From DSSM01 sp964484125 (lineage in GTDB: Bacteria; Bacteroidota; Ignavibacteria; Tepidaquicellales; Tepidaquicellaceae): a stretch of DNA of 64,000 nucleotides. The stretch is taken from NCBI GenBank assembly GCA_964484125.1, contig CAZAEK010000001.1, forward strand, positions 62,001 through 126,000, given 5' to 3'. Under the pieces are notes generated by a model that worked only from the letters and a program-made list of their open reading frames with translations, was not told where the DNA came from and did not search any database. Positions 1 through 7,859 of this stretch are shown here, in pieces. The number at the start of each line of letters is the position of its first letter. Within the stretch, counting starts at the first letter, position 1. The translations under genes were made by a program, and so were the position numbers.

Positions 1-252
1 GAAGAAGCCCATGAATTTATAGATTTTGATGAGGAAGATGATTTTACAGATGCGAAGTTAAAAAATAAAAAAAGTAAAAACCAGATTAAAAATAACGGAA
101 ATAATGATATTACAGATTATTCCATTGATGAATTTGGAGAAACCCAACTCTTTAACAGCGGTGATAACTTTTCCATTGAAGAGGAATTTGAAAAATTGAC
201 CCCTAATCAGCAAAAAGAATTTTTGAAAAATTTAGAGAATTTAAAATTATAA
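1..252 (+). CDS. C-terminal end of unknown acidic protein (partial)
   Basis: Frame 1 is open from the first base to a TAA at 250-252, giving 83 residues of a protein whose start lies outside the window. The visible part is rich in Asp, Glu, Asn and Lys with no hydrophobic stretch, so it looks like a disordered cytoplasmic tail. It ends in a short helix-like segment (LTPNQQKEFLKNLENLKL). I recognise no family. It lies 5 bases before the Spy/CpxP-like gene, so the two are probably co-transcribed. By analogy with other loci it could be a regulator of that envelope protein, but nothing visible shows this. Confidence 0.7.
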   Translation, partial: EEAHEFIDFDEEDDFTDAKLKNKKSKNQIKNNGNNDITDYSIDEFGETQLFNSGDNFSIEEEFEKLTPNQQKEFLKNLENLKL

Positions 253-257
253 CAATT

Positions 258-689
258 ATGAAAAAGAATAATATAATAATAATCCTATTTTGCATTCTTG
301 CATTTTCGTTTGGAAATGTCTTTGCCCAACAGGATACTACTGATAACCTGCAAATTCTGAAAAAAACAATAAAGAAAAAATTTATTGAAAATCTGGGACT
401 TGACAAGGAGTCAGGAGAAAAATTTTTTCGTTTGTATAGTGAAAGCAGAAAAGAAATAAATGATCTGACCAGAAGGCAAAAAGAAATTATTGAATACATA
501 AACTCAAACTACGATGATGCAGATATATCTGCAAAGATTGACGAAATGATAGAAAATGAGAATAAATTATTACAGGCGAGGAAAAATTATATAAATGCAC
601 TAAAGGAATTTATGACTCCGCAGCAGATAGCTAAATCAATTGCATTACAGCAAAAGTTGCGAAAATTACTAACCCGTAAAAGTAAATAA
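258..689 (+). CDS. Spy/CpxP-like periplasmic protein
   Basis: 143 residues. A signal peptide is clear: basic start, hydrophobic core at about residues 6-18 and a VFA-Q cleavage site near residue 23. The mature part is all-helical and highly charged (Lys/Glu), with the pattern 'GLDKESGEKFFRLYSESRKEI' split around a helix-turn, and 'FMTPQQIAKSIALQQKLRKLL' near the end. This resembles the Spy/CpxP/LTXXQ group, in which a long helical hairpin acts as a periplasmic chaperone or stress sensor. The family assignment comes from the overall pattern, because the LTxxQ motif appears only as MTPQQ. It follows the partial gene upstream by 5 bases. Confidence 0.55.
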   Translation: MKKNNIIIILFCILAFSFGNVFAQQDTTDNLQILKKTIKKKFIENLGLDKESGEKFFRLYSESRKEINDLTRRQKEIIEYINSNYDDADISAKIDEMIENENKLLQARKNYINALKEFMTPQQIAKSIALQQKLRKLLTRKSK

Positions 690-696
690 TAATACA

Positions 697-727
697 TTGA
701 ATAAATTACTGTGATTTCGTATCTTTA
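697..727 (+). promoter_or_regulatory. Candidate promoter of ileS (Bacteroidota-type -33/-7)
   Basis: TTGA at 697-700 is followed by exactly 19 bases and then TATCTTTA at 720-727. This is close to the Bacteroidota housekeeping promoter (TTTG, 19-21 bases, TAnnTTTG). A start site a few bases downstream would leave a leader of about 15 bases before the ileS ATG at 750. Such matches arise by chance in AT-rich DNA, so this is tentative. Confidence 0.35.
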
Positions 728-749
728 AGGTTTATTTGAAAAAAATATT

Positions 750-3700
750 ATGTATAAGAATTTATCAGATAACCTTAAGTTACCGGAATTAGAAAAACAA
801 ATACTTGAATTTTGGAAGAAAAATGATGTTTTTACCGAAAGCATCAGACAAAAAGAATCAAATAAATATTTTACTTTCTACGAAGGACCCCCTACTGCCA
901 ATGGCCTTCCCGGAATTCACCACGTTATAGCAAGAACAGTTAAAGATATAATCTGTCGTTACAAAACCATGAATGGTTTTAAAGTCGAACGAAAGGCAGG
1001 ATGGGATACACACGGTTTGCCGGTTGAAGTTGAAGTTGAAAAAACCCTCGGTATAAAGTCAAAATCTGAAATAATAGAATACGGAGCTGTTGAATTCAAT
1101 AATAAATGTAAAGAATCTATTTTCAAATATCTTTCTGAATGGGAAGTTCTGACGGAAAGAATGGGATACTGGGTAAATCTTGATGATGCTTATGTAACAT
1201 TTCATAATGAGTATATTGAATCTGTATGGTGGGCTTTAAAAAAGTTCTTCGATGCAAAGATAATGTATAAAGGTTTTAAGATTCAACCTTTCTGTCCTAT
1301 TTGTGAATCACCTCTCAGCTCTCACGAAGTTGCTCAGGGATACACTGATCTTAAAGATCCTTCTGTTTACGTCAGATTTAAAATAAAAAGCGGGAAATAT
1401 ATTAATTCAGATTTTCTTGTATGGACTACAACACCCTGGACTTTACCTTCAAATGTTGCTTTAGCTGTTAATCCTGATTTTACTTATGTTCTGATTAAAA
1501 CAGAAAAAGATAAATTAATTTTATGCAGGGAGAGACTATCTGTAATAAAGGAAGAATATGAAATTATTGAAGAAATAAACGGTAAAGAACTTGAGTTTAT
1601 TGATTATGAACCTTTGTTTGACTTCTTTAATCTTGATAAAAAGTCATATTATGTTACTCTCGGTGATTTTGTTACACTTGAAGATGGTACAGGTATAGTT
1701 CACATAGCGCCTGCCTATGGAGAGGATGATTATAATGTAGGTCTGAAATATGATTTACCTGTATTACAGGGAGTTTTAAAAAATGGTTTATTCCGTGAAG
1801 AGGCGAAGCCATATTCAGGAATGAATTTTAAGGATGCAGACACAAAAATACTTGAGGATTTAAAGAAATCAGGCAGATTATATAAGAAGGAAATGTTTAC
1901 TCACTCCTATCCGCATTGCTGGAGACATAAAAAGCCTCTTATGTATTATGCCACAGATTCCTGGTTTATAAAGACCACATCTTATAAGGATAAGATGATA
2001 GAGTATAATAAAATGATAAACTGGAATCCAGAAGAATTTGGAACAGGCAGGTTTGGAAACTGGCTCGAGGAAAATAAGGACTGGGCTCTTTCAAGAAACC
2101 GTTTCTGGGGCACTCCCCTTCCAATTTGGTATTATGAAAATGACAAAGGCGAGATTGTTTATGAATGTATTGGCAGCATTGAGGAGTTAAAAAGAAAAGC
2201 TATTAATTTCAAAGAGGTTTATCCTGACGATTCTTCTTTTGATTTGCATAAACCTTATATTGACAACATAAAACTTCTCAGTGAAACAGGGAAAGAAATG
2301 ACACGTGTCCCGGAAGTAATTGATTGCTGGTTCGATAGCGGTGCGATGCCTTTTGCTCAATATCATTATCCCTTTGAAAATAAAGAATATTTTGAATCCC
2401 ACTTCCCTGCTGATTTTATTGCTGAAGGTTTAGATCAGACAAGAGGATGGTTTTATTCATTGCACGCAATAGCAAGCTTTATTTTCGATAAACCGGCTTA
2501 TAAAAACCTGATTGTAAACGGTCTTATCTTAGATAAAGACGGTAAAAAAATGAGTAAGTCTTTAGGTAATGTTGTGAATCCTTTTGAGATGCTTGAGACT
2601 TATGGTGCTGATATTCTCAGATTTTATCTGGTTTTTTCATCACCGGTCTGGAAATCCAAACTTTTCAACGTAAAGGATTTAGCCGAAATTAAAAATAAAT
2701 TTTTTGATACATTAATAAACACATATAAGTTTTTTGTTATTTATTCTAATATGATGAGTTTTGAATATGGAAAAGATACATTTATAGAAGTTGAGAAGAG
2801 AGCAGAAATTGATAAATGGATTATATCGAAATTAAATACAACAAAAAAACTATTCTTTACTGAACTTGACAATTATGATATAACAAAGGCAACGAGAATA
2901 TTATATGATTTCACCATTGATGAAGTATCTAACTGGTATGTAAGGAGAAACAGAAAGAGGTTCAGAACACCTGAAAGCGAAAGTGATAAACTATCTGCCT
3001 ATAGCACTATGTATGAAGTTATTATAGAAATAGCAAAAATGACTGCTCCTGTTGCGCCGTTTATATCAGAAGAGATATATCTGAATCTGACAGGCGGAAA
3101 AAGTTCAGTACATCTCTCTGAGTTTACTCCTGCTGATGAAAAACTAATAAGCGAAGAACTGGAGAACCGAATGTCATTAGCTCAGAAAATAGTATATCTT
3201 GTGAGGGCTACCCGTGTTAAAAACAACCTTAAGGTCAGGCAACCCTTAAGACAACTGCTCGTACCTGTATTAAACGAAGAAGAAAAATTATCTTTACTGA
3301 AAGTAAAAGATATAATTCTCGAAGAAATAAATGTTAAGGAATTAAAGATAGTTGAAGGTGATTCGGGAATTATCAAGAAAAAAGCAAAGCCGAATTTCAA
3401 ATCAATTGGTCCTAAATTTGGAAAAGAAGTAAAGAAAGCTCAGGCAATAATTCTGGGTTTGAGCAATGAAGAAATAACATCAATAGAATCAAAAGGATAT
3501 CTTGAAAAAGACGGATTTAAAATTACAATTGATGATTTTGAAATAATAACTGAAGATATTGAAGGATGGGTTGTTGAAAAATCAGATAATATAACAATTG
3601 CTCTTGATACAAAACTTGACAGAGAATTAATAGAAGAAGGTATTATCCGTGAATTTATTAACCGCGTTCAGAATTACAGAAAAAACAGTAATTTTGATGT

Positions 3701-3902
3701 TAATGACAGAATAACAATAGAAATGAAAACAGACTCAGAGATTGCTGAAATCATAAAAAGCCATAAAAATATTATATCAGCAGAAGTATTTTGTGACAGT
3801 ATTAATGAGTTGAATAATTCAGATAATGATGTTTATATTACAGACATTAATGAAACAGAGTGTATTTTAAAAATTCGAAAAACAAAATCCAAAGGAGAAT
3901 AA
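750..3902 (+). CDS. ileS: Isoleucine--tRNA ligase (long form)
   Basis: Cytoplasmic class I aminoacyl-tRNA synthetase that charges tRNA-Ile; it edits mis-activated valine in a CP1 domain. 1050 residues. The HIGH-type signature is in EGPPTANGLPGIHHV (GIHH at residues 55-58) and the KMSKS loop is at residues 600-604 (GKKMSKSLGN). CPICESPLSSHEV lies in the CP1 insertion and WTTTPWTLPSN marks the editing/insertion region. The long C-terminus lacks the terminal zinc finger of the E. coli-type enzyme, and the length fits the long (type 2-like) IleRS common in Bacteroidota. The next gene's Shine-Dalgarno sequence lies inside its last codons, so ileS, the DksA-type gene and lspA form an operon. Confidence 0.97.
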   Translation: MYKNLSDNLKLPELEKQILEFWKKNDVFTESIRQKESNKYFTFYEGPPTANGLPGIHHVIARTVKDIICRYKTMNGFKVERKAGWDTHGLPVEVEVEKTLGIKSKSEIIEYGAVEFNNKCKESIFKYLSEWEVLTERMGYWVNLDDAYVTFHNEYIESVWWALKKFFDAKIMYKGFKIQPFCPICESPLSSHEVAQGYTDLKDPSVYVRFKIKSGKYINSDFLVWTTTPWTLPSNVALAVNPDFTYVLIKTEKDKLILCRERLSVIKEEYEIIEEINGKELEFIDYEPLFDFFNLDKKSYYVTLGDFVTLEDGTGIVHIAPAYGEDDYNVGLKYDLPVLQGVLKNGLFREEAKPYSGMNFKDADTKILEDLKKSGRLYKKEMFTHSYPHCWRHKKPLMYYATDSWFIKTTSYKDKMIEYNKMINWNPEEFGTGRFGNWLEENKDWALSRNRFWGTPLPIWYYENDKGEIVYECIGSIEELKRKAINFKEVYPDDSSFDLHKPYIDNIKLLSETGKEMTRVPEVIDCWFDSGAMPFAQYHYPFENKEYFESHFPADFIAEGLDQTRGWFYSLHAIASFIFDKPAYKNLIVNGLILDKDGKKMSKSLGNVVNPFEMLETYGADILRFYLVFSSPVWKSKLFNVKDLAEIKNKFFDTLINTYKFFVIYSNMMSFEYGKDTFIEVEKRAEIDKWIISKLNTTKKLFFTELDNYDITKATRILYDFTIDEVSNWYVRRNRKRFRTPESESDKLSAYSTMYEVIIEIAKMTAPVAPFISEEIYLNLTGGKSSVHLSEFTPADEKLISEELENRMSLAQKIVYLVRATRVKNNLKVRQPLRQLLVPVLNEEEKLSLLKVKDIILEEINVKELKIVEGDSGIIKKKAKPNFKSIGPKFGKEVKKAQAIILGLSNEEITSIESKGYLEKDGFKITIDDFEIITEDIEGWVVEKSDNITIALDTKLDRELIEEGIIREFINRVQNYRKNSNFDVNDRITIEMKTDSEIAEIIKSHKNIISAEVFCDSINELNNSDNDVYITDINETECILKIRKTKSKGE

Positions 3903-3906
3903 ACAA

Positions 3907-4566
3907 TTGGCAAAAAAAGCAACAGGGAAAAAAGCAAATAAAAAGTCAGTAGCGAGGAAATCAACTGAAAAAAAGAAGGTAGTTGCAAAAAAAACAACTA
4001 CTAAGAAAGGCACAATCAAAAAATCTTCACCAAAAAAAGCCACTGTTAAAAAGACTCCTGCAAAAAAGACACAGTTAAAAAAGACTGAAAATAGAAAAGT
4101 AATAACAGGAAATCAGAAATTGAAAAAAGCAAAATCGGGTTCACAATCTGCAGGTAAAAGAAAGACAAGATATACTGCAAAGGAACTCGAATATTTCAAA
4201 GAAATATTGCTTGAAGAAAGAAGGCAAATCCTTGAGAGTGCAATGGCAAATATGAAATCACTTGTTGATAGCGAGTCCGGCGAATATGTAGGAGATAATC
4301 TTACTTACGCTTCACACATGGCGGAACAAGGTTCAGACGAAATGGAGAGAGAAAAGAATTATATGTTTGTTCAGCGTGATGAAAAATACCTTGGCTATAT
4401 ACAGGAAGCAATTGCAAGGATTGAGCTCGGAACTTACGGAGTCTGCATTGATTGTATTGATGAACCCAAAATGCTTTGCAAAACATGTCCCCTGATTCCT
4501 AAGGAAAGACTTGAACTCGTTCCGATAACGCAGCACTGTATAGAATGTAAAAATCTGAGAGGATAA
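3907..4566 (+). CDS. DksA/TraR-type zinc-finger protein with lysine-rich N-terminus
   Basis: 219 residues. Starts at TTG, 4 bases after ileS, with AAAGGAG at about 3891-3897 as its ribosome binding site. Residues 1-89 are a low-complexity tail of K-K-x-x-A-K-K repeats much like histone H1 C-termini. From about residue 90 a DksA-like coiled-coil begins (AKELEYFKEILLEERRQIL), and it ends in a zinc finger with Cys at 180, 183, 211 and 214, plus an extra CKTC at 191-194. DksA proteins bind RNA polymerase and modulate initiation with ppGpp. The basic tail suggests additional nucleic-acid binding. Only the zinc-finger family membership is firm; the role at RNA polymerase is inferred. ileS and lspA flank it in the same operon. 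Confidence 0.85.
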   Translation: MAKKATGKKANKKSVARKSTEKKKVVAKKTTTKKGTIKKSSPKKATVKKTPAKKTQLKKTENRKVITGNQKLKKAKSGSQSAGKRKTRYTAKELEYFKEILLEERRQILESAMANMKSLVDSESGEYVGDNLTYASHMAEQGSDEMEREKNYMFVQRDEKYLGYIQEAIARIELGTYGVCIDCIDEPKMLCKTCPLIPKERLELVPITQHCIECKNLRG

Positions 4567-4573
4567 CGGATTT

Positions 4574-5212
4574 TTGAAAGTACTTTATCTCACTCTTACA
4601 ATTACACTTTTAGACCAGATTACCAAACTTCTTGTTAAGGGTTTTGATATTTTCGGCTTTAAATATCAAGGTATGGATTATGGTTCAAGTAAATCCGTAA
4701 TAGGAAATTTCTTCAGAATAACATTTATAGAGAATCCCGGTATGGCTTTTGGAATTGAATTAGGAGGAAAATTAACCCTTTCGTTATTCACAATAGCCGC
4801 AACTATACTGATTCTGTATTTTATCTACATAAATAAAAATGAAAGTCTTTATCTGAGAATAGCGCTCGCATTTATACTCGGAGGTGCAATTGGCAACCTT
4901 ATTGACAGAATTTTTTACGGAGTATTCTACGGATATGCACCTTTATTCTATGGTAGAGTAGTGGATTTCTTTCACTTTGATATACCGGATTTTAAGTTTT
5001 TAGGCAAAGTATTCTATTCATGGCCAATTTTCAATATTGCAGATATTGCTGTTTCTGTTGGTTTTCTGATGATTATTTTTGGATACAGGAAGGTTTTCAA
5101 AAAAGATACAAAGCCGGAGAATACACAGCAAACACAGGATAATTACTATCCCGAAAGTATTGAAAATACCGGTAAAGAGACTCTAATAAACGAAAACCCC
5201 GATAATACTTAA
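4574..5212 (+). CDS. lspA: Lipoprotein signal peptidase (signal peptidase II)
   Basis: Inner-membrane aspartyl protease that cleaves the signal peptide of diacylglyceryl-prolipoproteins ahead of the lipidated Cys. 212 residues with four hydrophobic segments. Family motifs are present: NPGMAFG (54-60), GGAIGNLIDR (103-112), VVDFFHFD with the catalytic Asp131, and FNIADIAVSVG with the catalytic Asp157. Start is TTG, preceded by a GAGAGG-like Shine-Dalgarno sequence in the end of the DksA-type gene. The family is usually about 160-170 residues; here a periplasmic/loop insertion near 115-150 and a hydrophilic tail of about 35 residues after the last membrane segment make it longer. Confidence 0.95.
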   Translation: MKVLYLTLTITLLDQITKLLVKGFDIFGFKYQGMDYGSSKSVIGNFFRITFIENPGMAFGIELGGKLTLSLFTIAATILILYFIYINKNESLYLRIALAFILGGAIGNLIDRIFYGVFYGYAPLFYGRVVDFFHFDIPDFKFLGKVFYSWPIFNIADIAVSVGFLMIIFGYRKVFKKDTKPENTQQTQDNYYPESIENTGKETLINENPDNT

Positions 5213-5231
5213 AAAGTCACAATATAAAAGT

Positions 5232-5264
5232 AAAAAAGGTTGATTATTAAAATCAACCTTTATA
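5232..5264. terminator. Bidirectional intrinsic terminator between lspA and ferredoxin
   Basis: A perfect 11-bp stem (AAAGGTTGATT at 5235-5245, AATCAACCTTT at 5251-5261) encloses a 5-base loop, with A-runs on the left and T-rich sequence on the right. It sits between the convergent lspA (+) and ferredoxin (-) genes and can terminate both. Confidence 0.85.
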
Positions 5265-5272
5265 AAAAATAT

Positions 5273-5605
5273 TTACCTGCCTAAATTATCGAGATATTCT
5301 TTTCTTTTCAACAGTGTTTCTTCATCCTCTACATGATTTGGGTCAGGAACACAGCAATCAACAGGACATACTTCTGCACACTGAGGTTTATCGTGAAATC
5401 CGACACATTCTGTACATTTATCGGGAACTATATAAAAGAAATCGTTTGAGAAAAAGCCAGTTGCACCTGATGGAGCTGCATCACCCTCAGAGTATTCTTT
5501 TCCGCCGAGTGACCATGTTGCACCGCCTTCATATATTGCAGTATTTGGACATTCAGGTTCGCATGCACCACAGTTTATACACTCAGTTGTTATCATTATA
5601 GCCAT
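5273..5605 (-). CDS. 2x[4Fe-4S] ferredoxin (Chlorobi/YfhL type)
   Basis: 110-residue soluble electron carrier. The first cluster motif is CINCGACEPECP near the N-terminus. The second is CTECVGFHDKPQCAEVCPVDCC, with the insertion between the second and third Cys that is typical of ferredoxins from green sulfur bacteria and of the Alvin/YfhL type. These have very low-potential clusters and can serve pyruvate:ferredoxin oxidoreductase or similar enzymes. The start ATG has AAGGAG about 8 bases upstream. It appears to be a single-gene unit, convergent with lspA, and no partner oxidoreductase lies nearby. Confidence 0.93.
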   Translation of the reverse strand: MAIMITTECINCGACEPECPNTAIYEGGATWSLGGKEYSEGDAAPSGATGFFSNDFFYIVPDKCTECVGFHDKPQCAEVCPVDCCVPDPNHVEDEETLLKRKEYLDNLGR

Positions 5606-5680
5606 TTTTGCTTTCTCCTTTTAGTATATTTAATAAGTTGTATTCATCTTTTATAATAAAAAAAACCTCGCTAAAGTTCC

Positions 5681-6937
5681 TTATTTAATTCTTTTAATTA
5701 CTACTAATGTCTTATCGTCAGAATATTTTCCTTTCGCATTAAAAGTCTGAACGTCATCAAGAATCTTTGTGCAAATATTTTTAGCAGAAAGGTTGCTGTA
5801 TTTTATGATTAACTCCTTTAATCTCTCTTCTCCATAAAAATTAAAATTTGTATCCGCCGCCTCTACTATTCCATCTGTGTAAAGAACTAACACATCATCA
5901 AAGTCAAGATTAGTACTTTCTGTAGTAAATTCAGCATAGGGAGAAGGACCGAGCACAGAACCAGTTGTTCCGAGTTCTGTTATTTCTCCGGTTTTTTTAA
6001 TAAACTGAAATGGACTGTTATGTCCTGCATTTACAAATACGCACAATCCCCTTTTGTCATTATATATCTCGCAGTAAAATAGTGTTACAAATCTTTCAAA
6101 GGGGAAAGTATTATAAACTAAATTATTAATTTTTCTTATCAAAGAAGTCATTGATATATCATAGGAAGAGCCCATTTTCAAAGCACCGCTGACGTAAAGT
6201 GCCTGTGCAGCAGCTGAAATCCCCTTCGAAGCGGCATCTCCTATTGCAACAGACATTTTATAATCTTCAGATGTTGTGAGATAATCAAAAAAATCACCAC
6301 CTACAATTTTTTCAGGCAGAGATACACCAAAAATTTCATAATTACCGAAATTTAATTCATGCTCTGGTAAAATACTCTTTTGTATTTCGCTTGCTTTTTC
6401 AAGCTCTTCAAGATTCTCTTTTGCTTTTGATTCAATTTTCTTTGTTTTTAAAATCGAAGATACTGTTACACTTATTATGTTCAGAGTATTTAAAAATTCA
6501 TTATCAAGTTTTTTACCATTCAGAGCCATTACATAATTATATAAATAATAATATTCTTTTGAATTTTCAGATTCTCTTATCTTATACCTATCACCTATTC
6601 CTGCTGCGGAGTAATTATAAATTCCCTTACCTTTTAAATATTTATTCGTTTCGAGCCCCATATATGCTCTACGTAAACCTACTTCTTTAAAAACAGGAAA
6701 TTCTGATATTTTTAATTCATAACCCTTATCAATTATCTGAACATCGCCCATTTGTTCTACTAAAATATAAGCCGTTTTTGTCGAATTTAACTTCCACAAC
6801 CTTCCGCCAATAATTTCTATACTATCAGTTTTTATTATCTGTTCAATAACATAAGATAACAGCTCCTCACTCGTCTCAAAGTTTGGCGCCTGATTCATAA
6901 AATTTTCTATTGTTCTATACAGTTTTCTCTGTTCCAT
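5681..6937 (-). CDS. PP2C/SpoIIE-type serine phosphatase (RsbU-like)
   Basis: 418 residues. The N-terminal ~150 residues look like a GAF-type sensory domain. A short coiled coil (LEELEKASEIQKSILPE) leads into the SpoIIE/RsbU phosphatase domain, with the metal-binding GGDFFDYL, GDAASKGISAAAQA, FVNAGHNSPF and VLYTDGIVEA motifs. Such proteins dephosphorylate anti-anti-sigma factors in partner-switching pathways and activate a stress sigma factor or another output. No RsbW/RsbV-like gene is nearby, so the target is unknown. Its start overlaps the end of the yihY-family gene by 23 bases, so it is translated in an operon with hutH and that gene. Confidence 0.9.
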   Translation of the reverse strand: MEQRKLYRTIENFMNQAPNFETSEELLSYVIEQIIKTDSIEIIGGRLWKLNSTKTAYILVEQMGDVQIIDKGYELKISEFPVFKEVGLRRAYMGLETNKYLKGKGIYNYSAAGIGDRYKIRESENSKEYYYLYNYVMALNGKKLDNEFLNTLNIISVTVSSILKTKKIESKAKENLEELEKASEIQKSILPEHELNFGNYEIFGVSLPEKIVGGDFFDYLTTSEDYKMSVAIGDAASKGISAAAQALYVSGALKMGSSYDISMTSLIRKINNLVYNTFPFERFVTLFYCEIYNDKRGLCVFVNAGHNSPFQFIKKTGEITELGTTGSVLGPSPYAEFTTESTNLDFDDVLVLYTDGIVEAADTNFNFYGEERLKELIIKYSNLSAKNICTKILDDVQTFNAKGKYSDDKTLVVIKRIK

Positions 6938-7859
6938 TATTTTTCTCTTGTTTTATAATTAATTCTATTTTATTTCTTTTAAGGTATGCATTTCCCATTT
7001 CACAACCAATAACAAAAACCACCGAAATTACATATACAAAGAGAAATATCAGAAATACTGCCGCATAAGCTCCATAGATTTTGCTGTAATTTGATAACTT
7101 TAAAACATAAAATGTAAATCCGAATTTCGAAATTTCAAAAAGCACTGTTGCTATTAAGGATGAAAATAAAAGCGCTTTTATAGGAATTCTAAAATCAGGG
7201 ACATATCTGTATGATATAAAATGCAGTAAAAAAGTAACTATAATACTAATGGTAAATGCTATCGAGGAATCAAAATAGCTTAAATCAAATTTATTTCCGA
7301 ATAATTCAAATTCATTATAGAATATAATCTGTCTTAGAGAAGTTATAAAGATAGTTATAATGAATAATACTAAATTAATAATTATGAGCATGAAATCACG
7401 TAATTTGCCTATTATAAACGATGTTTCGCCTGAATAATCATAAATACGATTCATCACATCTCGCATAGAGGCAAATAAACCGCTCATAGTCCAGAATAAG
7501 CCGGCAACTCCAATTACACCAGTAATCCATGTGTTTTTTATAAGTTCGTTTGATCTGTCAAATAGTTGTATAACTATTTTTTCCTTGAAATTCTCTGGGA
7601 TAAAATCAAGAGCACTCAGTTCAGTTATGATAAATTGTATTACGTCTGAATTCTGCAGATAAATTCCGACAATAGTAAATAAAATCAATCCAAATGGAAA
7701 TAATGCCAGAATAAAATTAAAAGAAATTCCGGAAGCTAATGTCCAGGCATGATCTGCAGCAGTTTTTTCATAAAGGGTTTTCAGGTAAAATATGACTACC
7801 ATAATCCACCGTTTAATATGTCTCGGTGCGTTATTATAAAAATCAGTAATAATTCTCAT
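6915..7859 (-). CDS. YihY/BrkB-family inner-membrane protein
   Basis: 314 residues with about six hydrophobic helices. The N-terminal signature of the family is present: HAWTLASGISFNFILALFPF, followed further on by GLFWTMSGLFASMRDVMNRIY. The family was once mistaken for RNase BN; its true function is unsettled (a transporter or lipid-related role has been suggested). The start ATG overlaps the hutH stop in an ATGA junction, and its 3' end overlaps the phosphatase gene by 23 bases, so all three are translationally coupled. Confidence 0.88.
   Translation of the reverse strand: MRIITDFYNNAPRHIKRWIMVVIFYLKTLYEKTAADHAWTLASGISFNFILALFPFGLILFTIVGIYLQNSDVIQFIITELSALDFIPENFKEKIVIQLFDRSNELIKNTWITGVIGVAGLFWTMSGLFASMRDVMNRIYDYSGETSFIIGKLRDFMLIIINLVLFIITIFITSLRQIIFYNEFELFGNKFDLSYFDSSIAFTISIIVTFLLHFISYRYVPDFRIPIKALLFSSLIATVLFEISKFGFTFYVLKLSNYSKIYGAYAAVFLIFLFVYVISVVFVIGCEMGNAYLKRNKIELIIKQEKNNGTEKTV

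Noticed and set aside
5314..5601. Plus-strand open frame opposite the ferredoxin gene
   Set aside because: Entirely antisense to a gene with two clear iron-sulfur motifs; its translation is low-complexity and has no domain.
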